This document shows positions 12,260 to 23,853 of a stretch of 64,000 bases of DNA, piece after piece. Within the stretch, counting starts at the first letter, position 1. Each line of letters begins with the position of its first letter. The position numbers and the translations under genes were made by a program. This DNA comes from Emmonsiellopsis sp. PD_33 (taxonomy: Eukaryota > Ascomycota > Eurotiomycetes > Onygenales > Ajellomycetaceae), in contig JANTQF010000071.1 in NCBI GenBank assembly GCA_032988165.1, positions 62,001 through 126,000 of the forward strand, in the 5' to 3' direction. Below the pieces are notes generated by a model. The model was not told where the DNA came from. It was given only the letters and a program-made list of their open reading frames with translations, and ran no database searches.

Positions 12260-14142
12260 TCATCCAGCTCCGGAAGGAGTACCACCGCCAGACCGAAGAT
12301 GGGCACTGGAATCCTGAAACAAACTCTGCCATATGAACGCCTCGCTCAACAAAAGCTCGATATCCTTTGCGGTCCAATCCTTGGTAGGAAGAGCTTGGAG
12401 GAACATCATGATTTCCTACGATATATTCAGCACACTACTTTTGATATCTCAGCACGGGGCAAACAAACCTGGAAGTCCATTTTGAGCAACTGCTCGGACC
12501 ACTTCACGAGGAATGCTGCACACACGTAAAGATGGAATCGGGAGAATCCTTGTTCTTCGGCCTAGATCGAAATTAGCCCCGCCCAAACCGAAGGCCACAA
12601 GAGGTCGTACCATATACGTATCCCACATCCTAATGGTGTTTTGGATGCTGACCTCCCTCATCAAAAGGCAGTTCATCCATCGGAAACTGAACTGCATGAA
12701 TTCGACACCCTCTTTTTCTAGATGCTTTGCAAGTGTCGAGTCGATACGCATCGTGAGATCATGAAGTGCGCCGACTTGTCTATGTATACCCGGTTGAGCA
12801 TAAATGTAATTATCTTGAATACCATCGAGAAGCTTTGTTAGACACCAAAATGAGTCTGCTTCCACAGCATCAAGCACTGGTTTGGGTAGCTGTCCTGGAT
12901 CCATCCCTTCCTCTATATTGAGATCCGTAATATATGTTCCAAGAAAAACTTGCCAAAATGGCGTAACTAGGTCGTTAATACCTTGTACATAACCACTGGC
13001 AGGATGCCGGATGGCCCACACGTAGAGAATCCTTTCTAGCGATCTCTGCGTCGCCTCGTACCCGTATAGCGGGATATGGGGGTTCGTACGAGGTATATCG
13101 ATGCTAATTTGATGCCAGATGGCTTCGTCCAAACCTCGCCCCGTCCCAAGATTCGGCATTGAAGGACTTGTTAGCCCGGCGCTGCTAGATTTATTGGTGG
13201 CGGTTGCACTCTTCTCAAATGCTTGCCGAACACCATCAAGATATTCTTTCCGTTTTCTCTCCAGAGTAGTTACTCGCCGCTCACTGTTTGTAGGCAAATA
13301 CCCCAAAAGAAGCTGCCAAGTCATTGCTCGGACCTCATCTGGAACGCCAGACCAAGCCAAGTCACGAAGCTCCGGCAGAGAGACCGTGCTTGCTTGCAGA
13401 ATACGTTTGAATTTGTTAATCCTGCTTATACGACTCGAGTGGCTCTCTAACTGTTTTGGGGTGCCATTTAGTGGGGGAGGAGAGTGGTTGATTAGATGGA
13501 GCGAATTTGCGGGATCTTGATTCATTATTCTATTAGCCACAACAACACGACAATTATTGGCGGATGTTGGGGTGTTGGAATCACCTGTCAATATTTCCTT
13601 GTATTGTGGACGCAGGATCTTGCCGTCAGCCTTCTTAGCTGTTGGATAAGTCAGCCCACCTCGCTCTTCCGCAATGTCCGAGCTGTCCGCACGCAGCCTT
13701 GATGCGGCTGAACTTGGCATTAGAGATGAGTTGTTCGCCCGGTCCTTCAGTCCACCTCTTGGGTCGTTCCCTTTGGCGTGCGGTTGTCGGGGCATTTTCG
13801 TTTTCTTTTTCCGCATGCTCGTGACGCTAGGAAGCCCGAACTCATCCTCGTCATCATCATATGATATCTCATCCTCGTCTCCTTCGTCATCATGGCTCCA
13901 TTCTTCACCAGCTTGGGATATTAAGCTGGCATATGGCTGGCGAGGTGGTGAGGGAAGGGCTCCTGATTCTCTGAATTGGGTAGCGCTTGTGCTCCGGCTA
14001 TTACTGCTGGAACGCGGTAGAATTGGCGAGGTGTGCGGCCGTGTAAAGGGGGACATTCTTCTAAAGGGGACAAGGAGAGTCAATTTCGACAAAGATTGCT
14101 TTGGACGTGAGGAAGTCCCCGCACTCACTTTGCAACATCCAT
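12260..14142 (-). CDS. gyp1: Rab GTPase-activating protein Gyp1 (TBC domain)
   Basis: A TBC-domain GAP that acts on Golgi Rabs of the Ypt1 class. Main exons on the minus strand are 14056-12611, 12561-12469 and 12415-12260 (564 aa from the ATG at 14056). The N-terminal 240 residues are Ser/Pro-rich and acidic, likely disordered. The TBC domain starts at LRDLAWSGVPDEVRAMTWQLLLGYLP. The arginine finger is in ISIDIPRTNP (R323) and the glutamine finger in GYVQGINDL (Q358). The last two short exons supply the C-terminal TBC segment (FHLYVCAAFLVKWSEQLLKMDFQ, then MMFLQALPTKDW). An alternative start uses a 14-base exon, 14142-14129, spliced over 14128-14061; it would add MDVAKR in frame. I cover both starts in the coordinates. 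Confidence 0.9.
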
Positions 14143-14895
14143 ATGAGAGTAAGATGCTCCAATAACGATTTTCGAGTCGGCACCCCCTTGGGGGCTCTGC
14201 TGCTGCGCTGCTGATCGGCTTTTCCAAAATGGCGAAGCTATCCGTCTTCGATTGTGTTAATGACAGGCCCCGCGTAACGTTATAAAGGTGATAGATACAT
14301 ACTCGGTCTGGTCTGGCGGACGGGCAGTGACGATATTAGCAAATCCAGAAATACAGAATAAAGCTGGGGAATATCATCTACTGCTAGGTAATATGAAGTA
14401 CGAACCGACCTGAACCATCTCCTGCTGGGTGAACAGGGTCAGCACAAGCTAAGATACCAAGACCGGGCGGGATTCATACCTGCCGCGGAGTCTTCTTGCT
14501 CGCCATAGTAGATGGCCCCTCAAAACCTAGACCCTTCAAATAAAAGCAACCAGGAATGAATCCCCAGCATGGAGGCCTGTTTCAACGGCTTGAACGGCGT
14601 CAACGGCGTGAAGTCGGCCACCAAACAATGTCGAAGTGAAGCAGTTAAGGTTGTCAACAGAGCCGCAGCAAGCACGCAGCCCGATTGGGTTTAGCGCGCC
14701 AAGCCCAACCCCCAACTTCGCCTCGTCGTCTTTCTGTCAAATTCCTCCTCTATCAACGACCAGACCAGCCACCCGCAAGACGCCCGGCCGCCTGCTCTTG
14801 TCTTTGAACCGGTCATCTTCATAGCTTAGAGCGCTGTCTACTAGATAGACTGTCTCCTTTTCTAACCGCCCGCACTGTCGCACAACACTCTCGCC
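14143..14895. promoter_or_regulatory. Divergent intergenic GYP1 (-)/HRP1 (+)
   Basis: About 750 bases. A short imperfect tandem of a 9-base unit (AACGGCKTS type) lies at about 14583-14611. The 100 bases before the HRP1 ATG are CT-rich, a common ascomycete 5'UTR feature. No coding sequence is supported. Confidence 0.45.
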
Positions 14896-17800
14896 ATGAC
14901 TGAACCAGAGGATCTCGAGGAAGATCTCTTCGCTGACTTGTATGTGTTTCTATCCCGTTCAAAGACGTCCCGCAGTTCATTCCAGCTTTTCCGTGCTCCT
15001 ATGCGATCAGTGCACTAACATGTCTTTGCATAGGTATGATGCGGATGATAACGCTCATCACGCGGCACCCCAGGCTGCTCCGCTCAATACACCTAGCTTC
15101 GCGGAACCCCAAGCTCCCCAAAACGAAATAAGTGCGCCTATCGCGCCTGCTCAACAGCCGCCCATCGACAATAACCAAATCTCCCAAGTAGAAACACAGG
15201 CCGAGAATGGCTACCTCCAGAATGGGGGCCAAAGCAATGGTTTCGGTGACCACAGCATGGTAGCACAGGACAATGGCACCAGCGCTGCTGCTATTGAGCC
15301 GGAGAATCAAGGTACCGGAATCAAAGAAGACGGGTAAGTTGTATTGATATACCCTGCGAATATCCCAATTTGGTTTTTTTCTTTCTCCTTCTTTTTATTA
15401 TGGTGTGGACATCGAGCTGCTGCGAAGGTCGCGAATTGTGCATGAGAACGGACCTTCAATTGGGCTTGGTTACGGTTTCTATCGGCTGGTATCCCAACCA
15501 TCTCCGCCGCGCTATTCTATTGCTGGTGTGATGTCGTTTGAGACTCCCTTAAATTGTCTTTGCCGACCATTCATTTACCCCTTCTCCGCCGCCTTTGAAG
15601 CCTGAAGCCACAGCCTCGCGAGAATGAAAGCCATGGCAACAAGCTAGTGGATATGGGAGACATGTGCAGCACTTGTTGAGAGATTCAGTGCCCGGGCTGG
15701 TCTGCACGAACTGGGAGCATGGGTTTACATGGAAAGCCGGGGGACGTGGTGGATACGTTCGAAATGGGAAGGTCCTATTTAGTGTGTCCAGCAAACCAGA
15801 GAGTATCGGAACTCGGGGATCGGATTGTCGGACGCCGCGTTGAAGAGGGGGGGAGGCCGATGAGATTTAGACACGGAAGCCTTGCCGAATTTTTCAAGCG
15901 ACTATAGTACAGCCGATACTATATAGCTTCTTGTCGATATATCTTGATAGAGCAGAGCAGGAAGTAGACACTTCGGCTGTCTTGGATTCTGTGATATCGA
16001 ACAGCATTACCTAGCTTCGGACTATTAGAAAGGCAGAGGATCTTCGGACAGAAGCAAAAATTTCACTCGTCACAAATATTTTACAACTGCGTCTTATACT
16101 GGTCAGATCTGGCCGCAGCTCTGCATATATGCACATCCGACGATGCTCCTGAGTGGCCCTGTGCCTGATATCCAATCTGCCAGCAATTCCGCTTGTAAAG
16201 GAGCTATCACTTTCACCCAACCTACCAATGATACCCATATACCCGCATGGCCCGACTTCTGTTTATACGTTCTACAGGAGGGCGGGGATTGCTCAGCCAG
16301 TCCCTGTTAGTGAAGTCTAAACTCGAGGACTCAATCGTCCAAACAATCCCAGAGTGGCATCAAGCGTATAACATTCGCGAACCAGGCCCCAGCTCCGATG
16401 TCGTGTCCCAGCAGCTTTTGGTCAAACGGCCTTTTACGTTGATTTCGTATTGTGTGCATAATTGCTTTGGTTTTCGTTTATAGCACCCGTTTCGTCGTCT
16501 CTGCTCTTCGGATCATTATGACTAATAGACCTATTTTATATAGCAAAATGTTTATCGGGGGTTTAAATTGGGAAACAACTGATCGTATGTACCACCACAT
16601 TCATGATCACTTCGCCGAGTCTAGAATCGTTGACCTAACCATGAATTTCCCTTTCTCCAGAGTCGCTCAAAGATTACTTCTCCCAGTTCGGGGAGGTCCA
16701 AGAATGCACAGTAATGCGTGACGGTGCCACGGGTCGTTCAAGAGGGTTCGGTTTCCTTACGTTCAGGGACCCTAAGACCGTTAATACCGTGATGGTGAAA
16801 GAACATTACTTGGACGGAAAAATCGTAAGACCTCCCTCCGGGTAATTAATGGGACACTTCCCAAAAGAACCTACAATACAGTGCACGCTCGCTAGTTCCC
16901 AGAACCCCTGCTGATGTAAAACCAGATCGATCCCAAACGCGCTATTCCTAGAGACGAGCAGGAACGTACCAGCAAGATATTCGTCGGAGGCGTCAGTCAA
17001 GAGGCAACAGAACAGGATTTCAAACAGTTCTTTATGCAATTTGGCAGAGTTGTTGATGCCACACTCATGATCGATAAGGATACCGGTCGTCCTCGAGGCT
17101 TTGGCTTTGTAACTTTTGATAGCGAGGCAGCGGTCGAAGCAACTCTTGCGGGCCCCTTGGAAATCCTTGGAAAGCCAATAGAGGTAAAGAAAGCGCAGCC
17201 ACGGGGCAACATGCGGGACGATGATGATCGCAGAGGATTCCGGCGGGGGTTGAGAGATCACGACCGCTCTAGAGAGGGCGATAGGTCCACTGGGCCTGAC
17301 AGTGCGCAACAGCAACAAAATACTCAAAGCCAGGGAGGTTTAACGAGTGGCATGAGCCCTCAAATGATGGCTCAGTACTGGCAGCGTATGCAGCAGTATT
17401 TTGCTCTGATGCAGCAGCAAATGGCCGTTGCCGCTGCCCAGGGTCAAGGTGGCAATGCAATGGGAATGGCTGGCATGAATCCCGCATTATTGCAACAGAT
17501 GCAACAGATGCAACAGATGCAAGCTATGGGAGGGGGCTCACCGCCTCAGGGAGCAATGGGTCCCGCATCTCAAACCCCCGGCCCTCAAGGAATGCAGGGA
17601 ATGATTAACCCAGCAATGATTCAACAGATGCAGCAGATGCAGCAGATGCAAAATCAGGGTCAGGGCGGAGCTAGCTTTAGCCCCAACGGAATGGGAGGGC
17701 AGATGAACAATAACATGGGCGCTCCAGTGGGCGGAAATATGGGAGGCCCCAATGTGAGTGGTGGCCCTACCCCTGGTCCTGGCCCCGGCCCTAGTCCGAT

Positions 17801-18269
17801 GGGGGGCGGTAACGGGAATATGGGTATGGGTGGCAGCTTTTCCGGTCCGCGAGGCGGTCCTGGCTATAATGCCCAAGAACAACTTGCCTTCGAACAACAA
17901 AAATACGAGCAACAACAAGCCCGCCGAGCGATGGAAACGCGAGCATACCCTCAATATCAGCAAGGAGGTCCGACTTCGTGGGAAGGAATGTACGACGATG
18001 TGCCACAGCCAAATATCCCAACCGGTCCCCAGGGTGGTGGAATGGGCCGGGGCGGCGGAGGTATTGGACGCGGAATGTCACCAACTCATAGTATCCAAGG
18101 ACATGGTTCCAGGCCATCTCCGAGCAGCAAGAGCATAACCCCGCAGCCACAGAGTGCGCCACCAGCAAACGCACCAACGGGCCCGCGTAATGCGGGAAAG
18201 CCCGGGGCAAACTACCGTGGCGGCGGACGTGGGGCTCACCGCGGATTCCACCCTTACGCCCGGACTTGA
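14896..18269 (+). CDS. hrp1: Hrp1/Nab4-type hnRNP with two RRMs
   Basis: Nuclear polyadenylated-RNA-binding protein of the Hrp1 family, a cleavage factor IB component for mRNA 3'-end formation and export. Exons are 14896-14939, 15034-15333, 16544-16584, 16661-16824 and 16926-18269 (630 aa). The N-terminus is acidic and then Ala/Pro/Gln-rich. RRM1 starts near residue 116 with RNP2 KMFIGGLNW and RNP1 GRSRGFGFLTF. RRM2 starts near 200 with RNP2 KIFVGGVSQ and RNP1 GRPRGFGFVTF. The linker is IDPKRAIPRDEQERTS. The C-terminal 340 residues are low-complexity Q/M/G/P with QQM repeats and an RGG-like tail. Intron 2 is 1210 bp, far longer than any other here. All five exons join in frame. Confidence 0.93.
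15334..16543 (+). other. Unusually long (1210 bp) intron 2 of HRP1
   Basis: The donor is GGGTAAGTT at 15334 and the acceptor TATATAG ends at 16543. The exons it separates join in frame at EDG-KMFIGG, directly before RNP2 of RRM1. Frames inside the intron show no homology I recognise. Another acceptor-like TTTATAG lies near 16483. Confidence 0.75.
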
Positions 18270-19564
18270 GCCGGTGGGGTGATTAATCCTCATGATTCCT
18301 CAGGCTAACCCAAGCTATCGACCCCTTGCATTTGCTGTTGGATCCGCGCCCTTAGCAGTTCGACTCCTCTATCCCGCCTATAGATTCGGCACCACTACAA
18401 GACCTTCCTACGACTCTCTAATGATCGATTCACCTACACCGATTTGCACTTTTCTCTTCTCTTTATTTGTTTATTGTTTTGGGGATGGGTATGATCTCGC
18501 TCACTATGTTTATTGCCTTCCGGTTTCTCCTGGTGTTTTTAGGTCCGGTAGCATGGGAACAAGAAACAAAGGAAGCTAGCTCGGCATCATGACCACTGGG
18601 TCTTATCATGGATGGAAAATAGCTGGGCAATGTCACCAACCGTGAATCCTACCCGTGTTCCTTTTTGTTTCTTGTTTTTTTTTTTTTCCCGCTTTTGTCA
18701 AATACTTCCTTGTCCCCCAGTATGTGTAATTTGCTGTGCATTCTCGCTTCATTTTTGTTTTCTCTTCTCTATGGGATGTATGTACAGTACAATTCGAATT
18801 TATTTAGTTCCGGACGAATTTCGCTTTTTAGACAGTGCAATATTCGTGGCGCGGAGGAAACTATATAAGCGAGCTTCTGGCCTGATACGGTGCTTAAGCC
18901 TTTATTTTATTTTCTCCCTCTATCCAGGCGATCCTGCGAAACAACACATCTAACTTTAAGCTTGGGTTTGTTGATACCAAGAGCGAAGACGGTGTTAAAG
19001 TATGGCCTACTAGAATAAACCATCAAACTGTTGATGCTAAACATGCATATCCACGTGTAGGTTGTTGAGTCGGACCTTTTATCTATATATGTATACATGG
19101 GCCAACGCCAACAAGGTATAAAAAACAGAGTATATGCCCTAGAGCACTGCCATCCCTACTTTGTATGGGGCGCGAGAAGTATCCGCCTAATTAACAGATA
19201 TGTGTTAATAGTAATTAAGGAATGGTGCAAACCCTACTGGGACGAAAGCTGGAGGGTCGGAGAGTGGGAGATGAGCGAGAGCGAGAGTGGGAGCGGGACT
19301 GTGGGAGTAGATGGAGAGGTAGGAAATTATATTAGACATGACATGCAGGTGGATTTGAATCGCTAAAGACAGAGAACGAACATGATCTATAAGGAATGGA
19401 AAACAAAAGGAGTCTTGGGCGAGACTCTGGATATCGTATATGGTTAAGGAAAGGAGTGGCTGTGATAGGAAAATCGATTAGATGCAAAAAAGAAGCTGGA
19501 GAGATCAGCAACCTCGGGAGGTCAAACCCCTCTCCAAGGAGTAGACGGTGATTCGAGTCCATGG
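18270..19564. other. Convergent intergenic HRP1 (+)/FLC (-)
   Basis: About 1.3 kb of 3'UTR-type sequence. The first kilobase is T-rich, with a long poly-T run near 18675-18688, consistent with a long HRP1 3'UTR. The stretch near 19505-19560 has a TTCGAGTCC resembling a tRNA T-loop, but no flanking stem. No gene supported. Confidence 0.45.
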
Positions 19565-21819
19565 TTAGTAAGGACGATCTAACTGAGGAAGTCGAGGTTT
19601 ACGTTCTGGATATAGAGTGTTATCAAAGGATTGTTGGGTTTCGTGCGTATAAGGCGTACTATTAAGGGCAATGAGTCGGTCGGTGCTCGCCGTCGGTGTG
19701 TGGCGGGACTTTTCAAAGGGAAAATCCTGGTATGGTTCGTATGGGTGCTGGTAGTTGTAGATGCCCGTCTCGCTAGACTTATACCGCTTATGTGGCTTCG
19801 ATTGTCCAAGAAGTGAATTGCGAGCATCCAGAGGAGTAAGATTATCGAGGTCACGATCTAAGTCCTCTAAAACATATTGGTTAGCACTGATATATTGTTG
19901 TTGAAGATGTTGATACTTACCAGGATCCTTCCGTGGCTTGACTTGCGGCTTCTTTCTGAAAAATAGGATTATGGCATTGACGATAATCAAAATGGCCAAG
20001 ACACCAGTAAGGGTCGACTGAACAGCAATCAAAGCGACACCGGTAACGGTTTGGGTTGTTTGTGATATTCCCAATTCTTCAACGAAGACGAGAATGCAAC
20101 CAACAGAAAGAACTCGGACGACTTGAATGGTTATGTTAATCCATTGCCCCGATTTTGCCTCATATGGTCTCGACCAGAGAAGGAGAATAAGCATGATCGC
20201 TTCCACTGCAAGTTGACCGGCAGACTGAAATAGGCCATGGCCGTCACCACCGGCGATAATGCAACCTCTCACGAACATATAGACTATAATAGGAACGAAA
20301 ATCCACCAGTATCCTTTCTTATAATTGTCGTAGAAAAGGCTGTATTTCCGCCAGGTTTCGTGGTCTTCGTATAGACCGCTTGTGTTGCCTTCCGCCTTCT
20401 TATACTTTCGAGCGATGCGCCAAATTTTGAACGTAAAGAACGCAAGCACTGCCGTGAATAGCGCTAGACTAATACCCGCAAGAACCTTAGCAGCCCAGGA
20501 ATCACCACGAGTGAATTGGAAGACGCAGTATAGCGTCCATACTCCGTAGAGAACAAGGATCAAACTTGTTATCGTTCTGGCCATCAACCCCCAATAATCC
20601 TTGCGGAAATTCGTCAATTTAGCTGGGAAAGATCTGAAAAGCGACCAAACCTCCAAAATGACCTTGAAGAGTAATATGCCGGCCGCAATGGCCGCAATTA
20701 CAACAGCGAATATCAATAGCACTGTCATGAAGGTGTTGGCCTGCGGAATGGAGAGCATTTCGACATATCCTTGGATGCCTTTAACAACGTGATTAACTCC
20801 AGCGTCATTCTCATCAGTACTGTTTCCGGAAGTCTCGTTAACAGATGTGGAGATTTGTCGCGCCACAAGGTGCACGGCGTGAGAAATGAAGTCGAGTGAC
20901 CGTTTTGAAGTGTTTGAGGTGGTGCCGTCCTGGAATATAAGCGTGGCATTCTGAAGATAGGCGAAGTTGTTATGGGTCAAGTTCCCTCCCGTCACATTTC
21001 TGAAATTATCGATTGTCGTTTGCATCTGATTCCAAGGAATAAGTCCGCCACTGAAACCGAAATTCTTCGTAAAGCTGCGGTATATCGGTGGGTAGTTGAC
21101 GCTTAACATGCCATTGATCGCCATAGATTGGAACCATCCGAAGACTTCACCAAATGTTGGGCTCGAGGTAGCAGCTCCAGGCTGGCCACTCGCAGCCAGG
21201 GCTGCTGCTCCGCTCACTGCGAGAGCGGCTCCGGCGATGCCTGCAGCAACGTAAGAGACAGCGGGCGCTTCTAATGTTTTGCCATTTCCGACTTTCGAAC
21301 TAATACAGGCGAGGGTTTTACCGCCGTTATTTGACTTCAACTCCAATGTCGCTTGCGCCTCGAGGTCTGGAATGGCGAAAGCTATGGATGGAATTCGATC
21401 CGCGAAATCTGGCGGTACCTTCTGTTCCCCTTTTGCGCCGAAGTTTCCCACAGGAACTACACATGGGGATAAGTAAGAGATTCAGACATCCACAATGATA
21501 CATTTCACTCACCTGGACATAGCTGGTCAACCTTTGTATCCTTATCACACGGGTTAAACTCTTGGGTGAATTCCTGGCCGTAGGCCGTAATAACTAGGGA
21601 TGCTGTCACATTCTGTGATTTTTTGCTGCTTCCTGCAACATCGAAGTTGATTGTTTTGGAGGCACGATCGAACGACAGCTCGACCTTGTCGACCTTAATA
21701 TCAGAACTATCAAGGCAGGTGGTGAAACCGTTGTTTTTGAGGATGTCCCCTGCCGCCACATAGTTGAAGAACAAACTCCAAGCCAAGATGCGAACTGTTG
21801 ACTGGGGAGCCACCCACAT
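19565..21819 (-). CDS. Flavin-carrier (Flc)/TRP-like channel membrane protein
   Basis: Member of the fungal Flc/Pkd2 family: an ML-like N-terminal domain followed by a TRP-like multi-pass region. The family is linked to ER FAD import, cell-wall integrity and calcium signalling. Exons on the minus strand are 21819-21513, 21456-19921 and 19866-19565 (714 aa). A signal peptide opens the protein (RILAWSLFFNYVAAG), then a Cys-containing lumenal ML-like domain (FTTCLDSSDIKVDKVELSF). About nine hydrophobic helices follow from residue 170 on, including TFMTVLLIFAVVIAAIAAGI and AVLAFFTFKIW. The cytosolic tail (about the last 105 residues) is Tyr/Pro/Ser-rich. The second intron (19867-19920, 54 nt) has no stop in frame, so retention would add 18 residues. 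Which paralogue (Flc1-3) is not resolved. Confidence 0.88.
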
Positions 21820-23853
21820 AGTGGCCAAGGGTATATGTTGAACAAAAGATGATTTCCGTTCGCCACCAAGCCAGTGGTGGAGAGTTAGTAGAGAGTAAAA
21901 AGTACGACAGCCTATTTAGGAATATAAATCGAGTTCTATATATCAAAGTGAGCAGCTATCCCCTCAAGCACAAGACGTTTCGACCCAGGACGGTCGGAGA
22001 CAGTTCCAAGACTTACCCCTGAAGTTCGTCGGGTATTGACACAGAATAGGACGTACGATAGCGAATGGTAGGAATAGTTATGAAGAGGGAAGACACAGAA
22101 TTAACCCGACAAATGCGAGACCCGTGGATGAAAAGAAGAAGAATTGGCTCTTGGAGAAATGAAAGATAGAAATAAACCCAGCAAGGAAAATAATGAGAGA
22201 AGAAACGCTCAAATCCAACAGCCCATCATAAAACAAGATCTCGCACTTCTTCTGCCTGCATAAACAGGTTTAAACGGAATAACGGCTCTTGATTTATTAG
22301 ACGAGGGGCATCAGATAGAAATGTCACGCAGATATGCAGAGCTTTTAGAAACAGCACAAGAAAGACCTCGAAAAAGACAAAACAAAGCCGGAGCAAGGAG
22401 AAAAGAAGAGAGAAAGAAACCAGCAGGGCAGCACGATATTCAAGACGGCCCGCCTGCTCTGCGAATTATTCCACCCGTACTCCGTATTGTCCTGTATCAG
22501 CGGGAAGTGGAGATGGCCCTGGGCTCAGGATAACATCAAGGAGCCATCGCCCCATCGCGTATCAAATCGGGTGGGAGCTCCATCGCCAGCCCGCCATTGG
22601 GAAATCCACTTTCTCCCTTCATGTTTCTTTTCTCCCCTGGCGTGTCTCACTGTCTCCCGCCCGACCAGGCCCATCCCAAAAGGCGGAAACCAGCCGTGGC
22701 CACTCAGAAAACGCCCGCAGCCTCTAGCACCAGCCACTGATCCACTGGCTGGGAAGATTTTGTTTGAGACACACGGGCAGGTTGCCGTATTCAGAACCCG
22801 GGCAATAAAATAAAACCGTTAAAATCGAGGGCAAGGGATTGGGTTCCCCGGATAACTCCCAGCAGCAGAACAGAACATGGCAGCAGCTTCGAGTGGTTAA
22901 TAAATCTCTTGTTCCTGGACACCGCACAGGGCGACGACAGTCAGTGACGATGTTGATTGTTGACGAATGTTGGGGGTCGAGCTTGGCTTCAATCGGGCCC
23001 AAAGCTTAAGCTAAACGAGCCAGTGTAAAGCGTCGTTTCATCGCAGCGGGATCGAACAAATCAGACCGGCCGTTCCAGGCGGACGGTTCCCACCGCGTCT
23101 CAACATTGAACAGACCCTGCAGCAGCGAACAGCAAGGGGGGGATTCTGCGACGTCCCAATCGCCAGTCCCGGCTAACCCACAGCCACACTCGACAAGTGT
23201 TGTTGTCCCGGACCCAGAATCATGACCTTGGAACCTCAGGATCTCTCGACGCGAAAGACTTTGGAAAAGACTTTGAAAGATGGCGGTCTAGGCTTGGACG
23301 ATCAGTCTATGAGGGGCATAAAAATAGAATTGGAAGAGACGGAATAACGACAAACAACGTAGAAAGGAGGTGGCGAAGACAGGCGATACTGGTGCCACGC
23401 CCATTCAGTGCGACTTTTACGATGAGGCTGAATTGATCTTGAATAGTTCACAAATTCCTTATGTGCTCTTATGCTCACGCCTTTGTTGGCCAAAGGATCG
23501 ACTCGGATGCTCTGAGACAAGTATTTATCATGCCGTGTGCTATCCCGATCCCTTCTGGAACAATCAAGACAGAATATAAAAGGAGTAGCTTAATAACATT
23601 TATATCCACATACGAAGCCTGACCATAAATCGTTTTATTATCATAAATAACCCAGTCGACTGCTGCTTCCTGCAACTATTCGGGAGGGTCGTATTACCTA
23701 GACCGGTTGGCTTTTGCCGACCTGATCGGCTCGATATGCGCTTCTTATTAGCTTCCAATGAGGCAGTCAGGACACGAGATGGCGAATGTGATATTTCGTG
23801 GAAGATGGCCCGCGCAAGTGGAGCGATATCTACCATTAATAGCGGAATAATCG
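21820..23853. other. 2-kb intergenic: FLC promoter/5'UTR and TLS1 3' flank
   Basis: FLC (-) reads away from the left edge and TLS1 (-) ends at the right edge. The stretch at 22100-22440 is purine-rich on the plus strand, that is pyrimidine-rich in the FLC sense, as in a long leader. TACTCCGTA occurs at 22478-22486. Short open frames (for example 22321-22533 and 23197-23436) have no recognisable domain. I see no RNA gene. Confidence 0.45.

Noticed and set aside
15719..16483. Small open frames inside the long HRP1 intron
   Set aside because: No recognisable domain; the flanking exons splice in frame around them.
19500..19562. Possible tRNA: TTCGAGTCC near a type-II-like arm
   Set aside because: The bases around the supposed T-loop do not pair into a stem, and no acceptor or anticodon arm fits.
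22321..23579. Several short plus-strand frames upstream of FLC
   Set aside because: Purine-rich or low-complexity translations without motifs; the region fits a long FLC leader and promoter.
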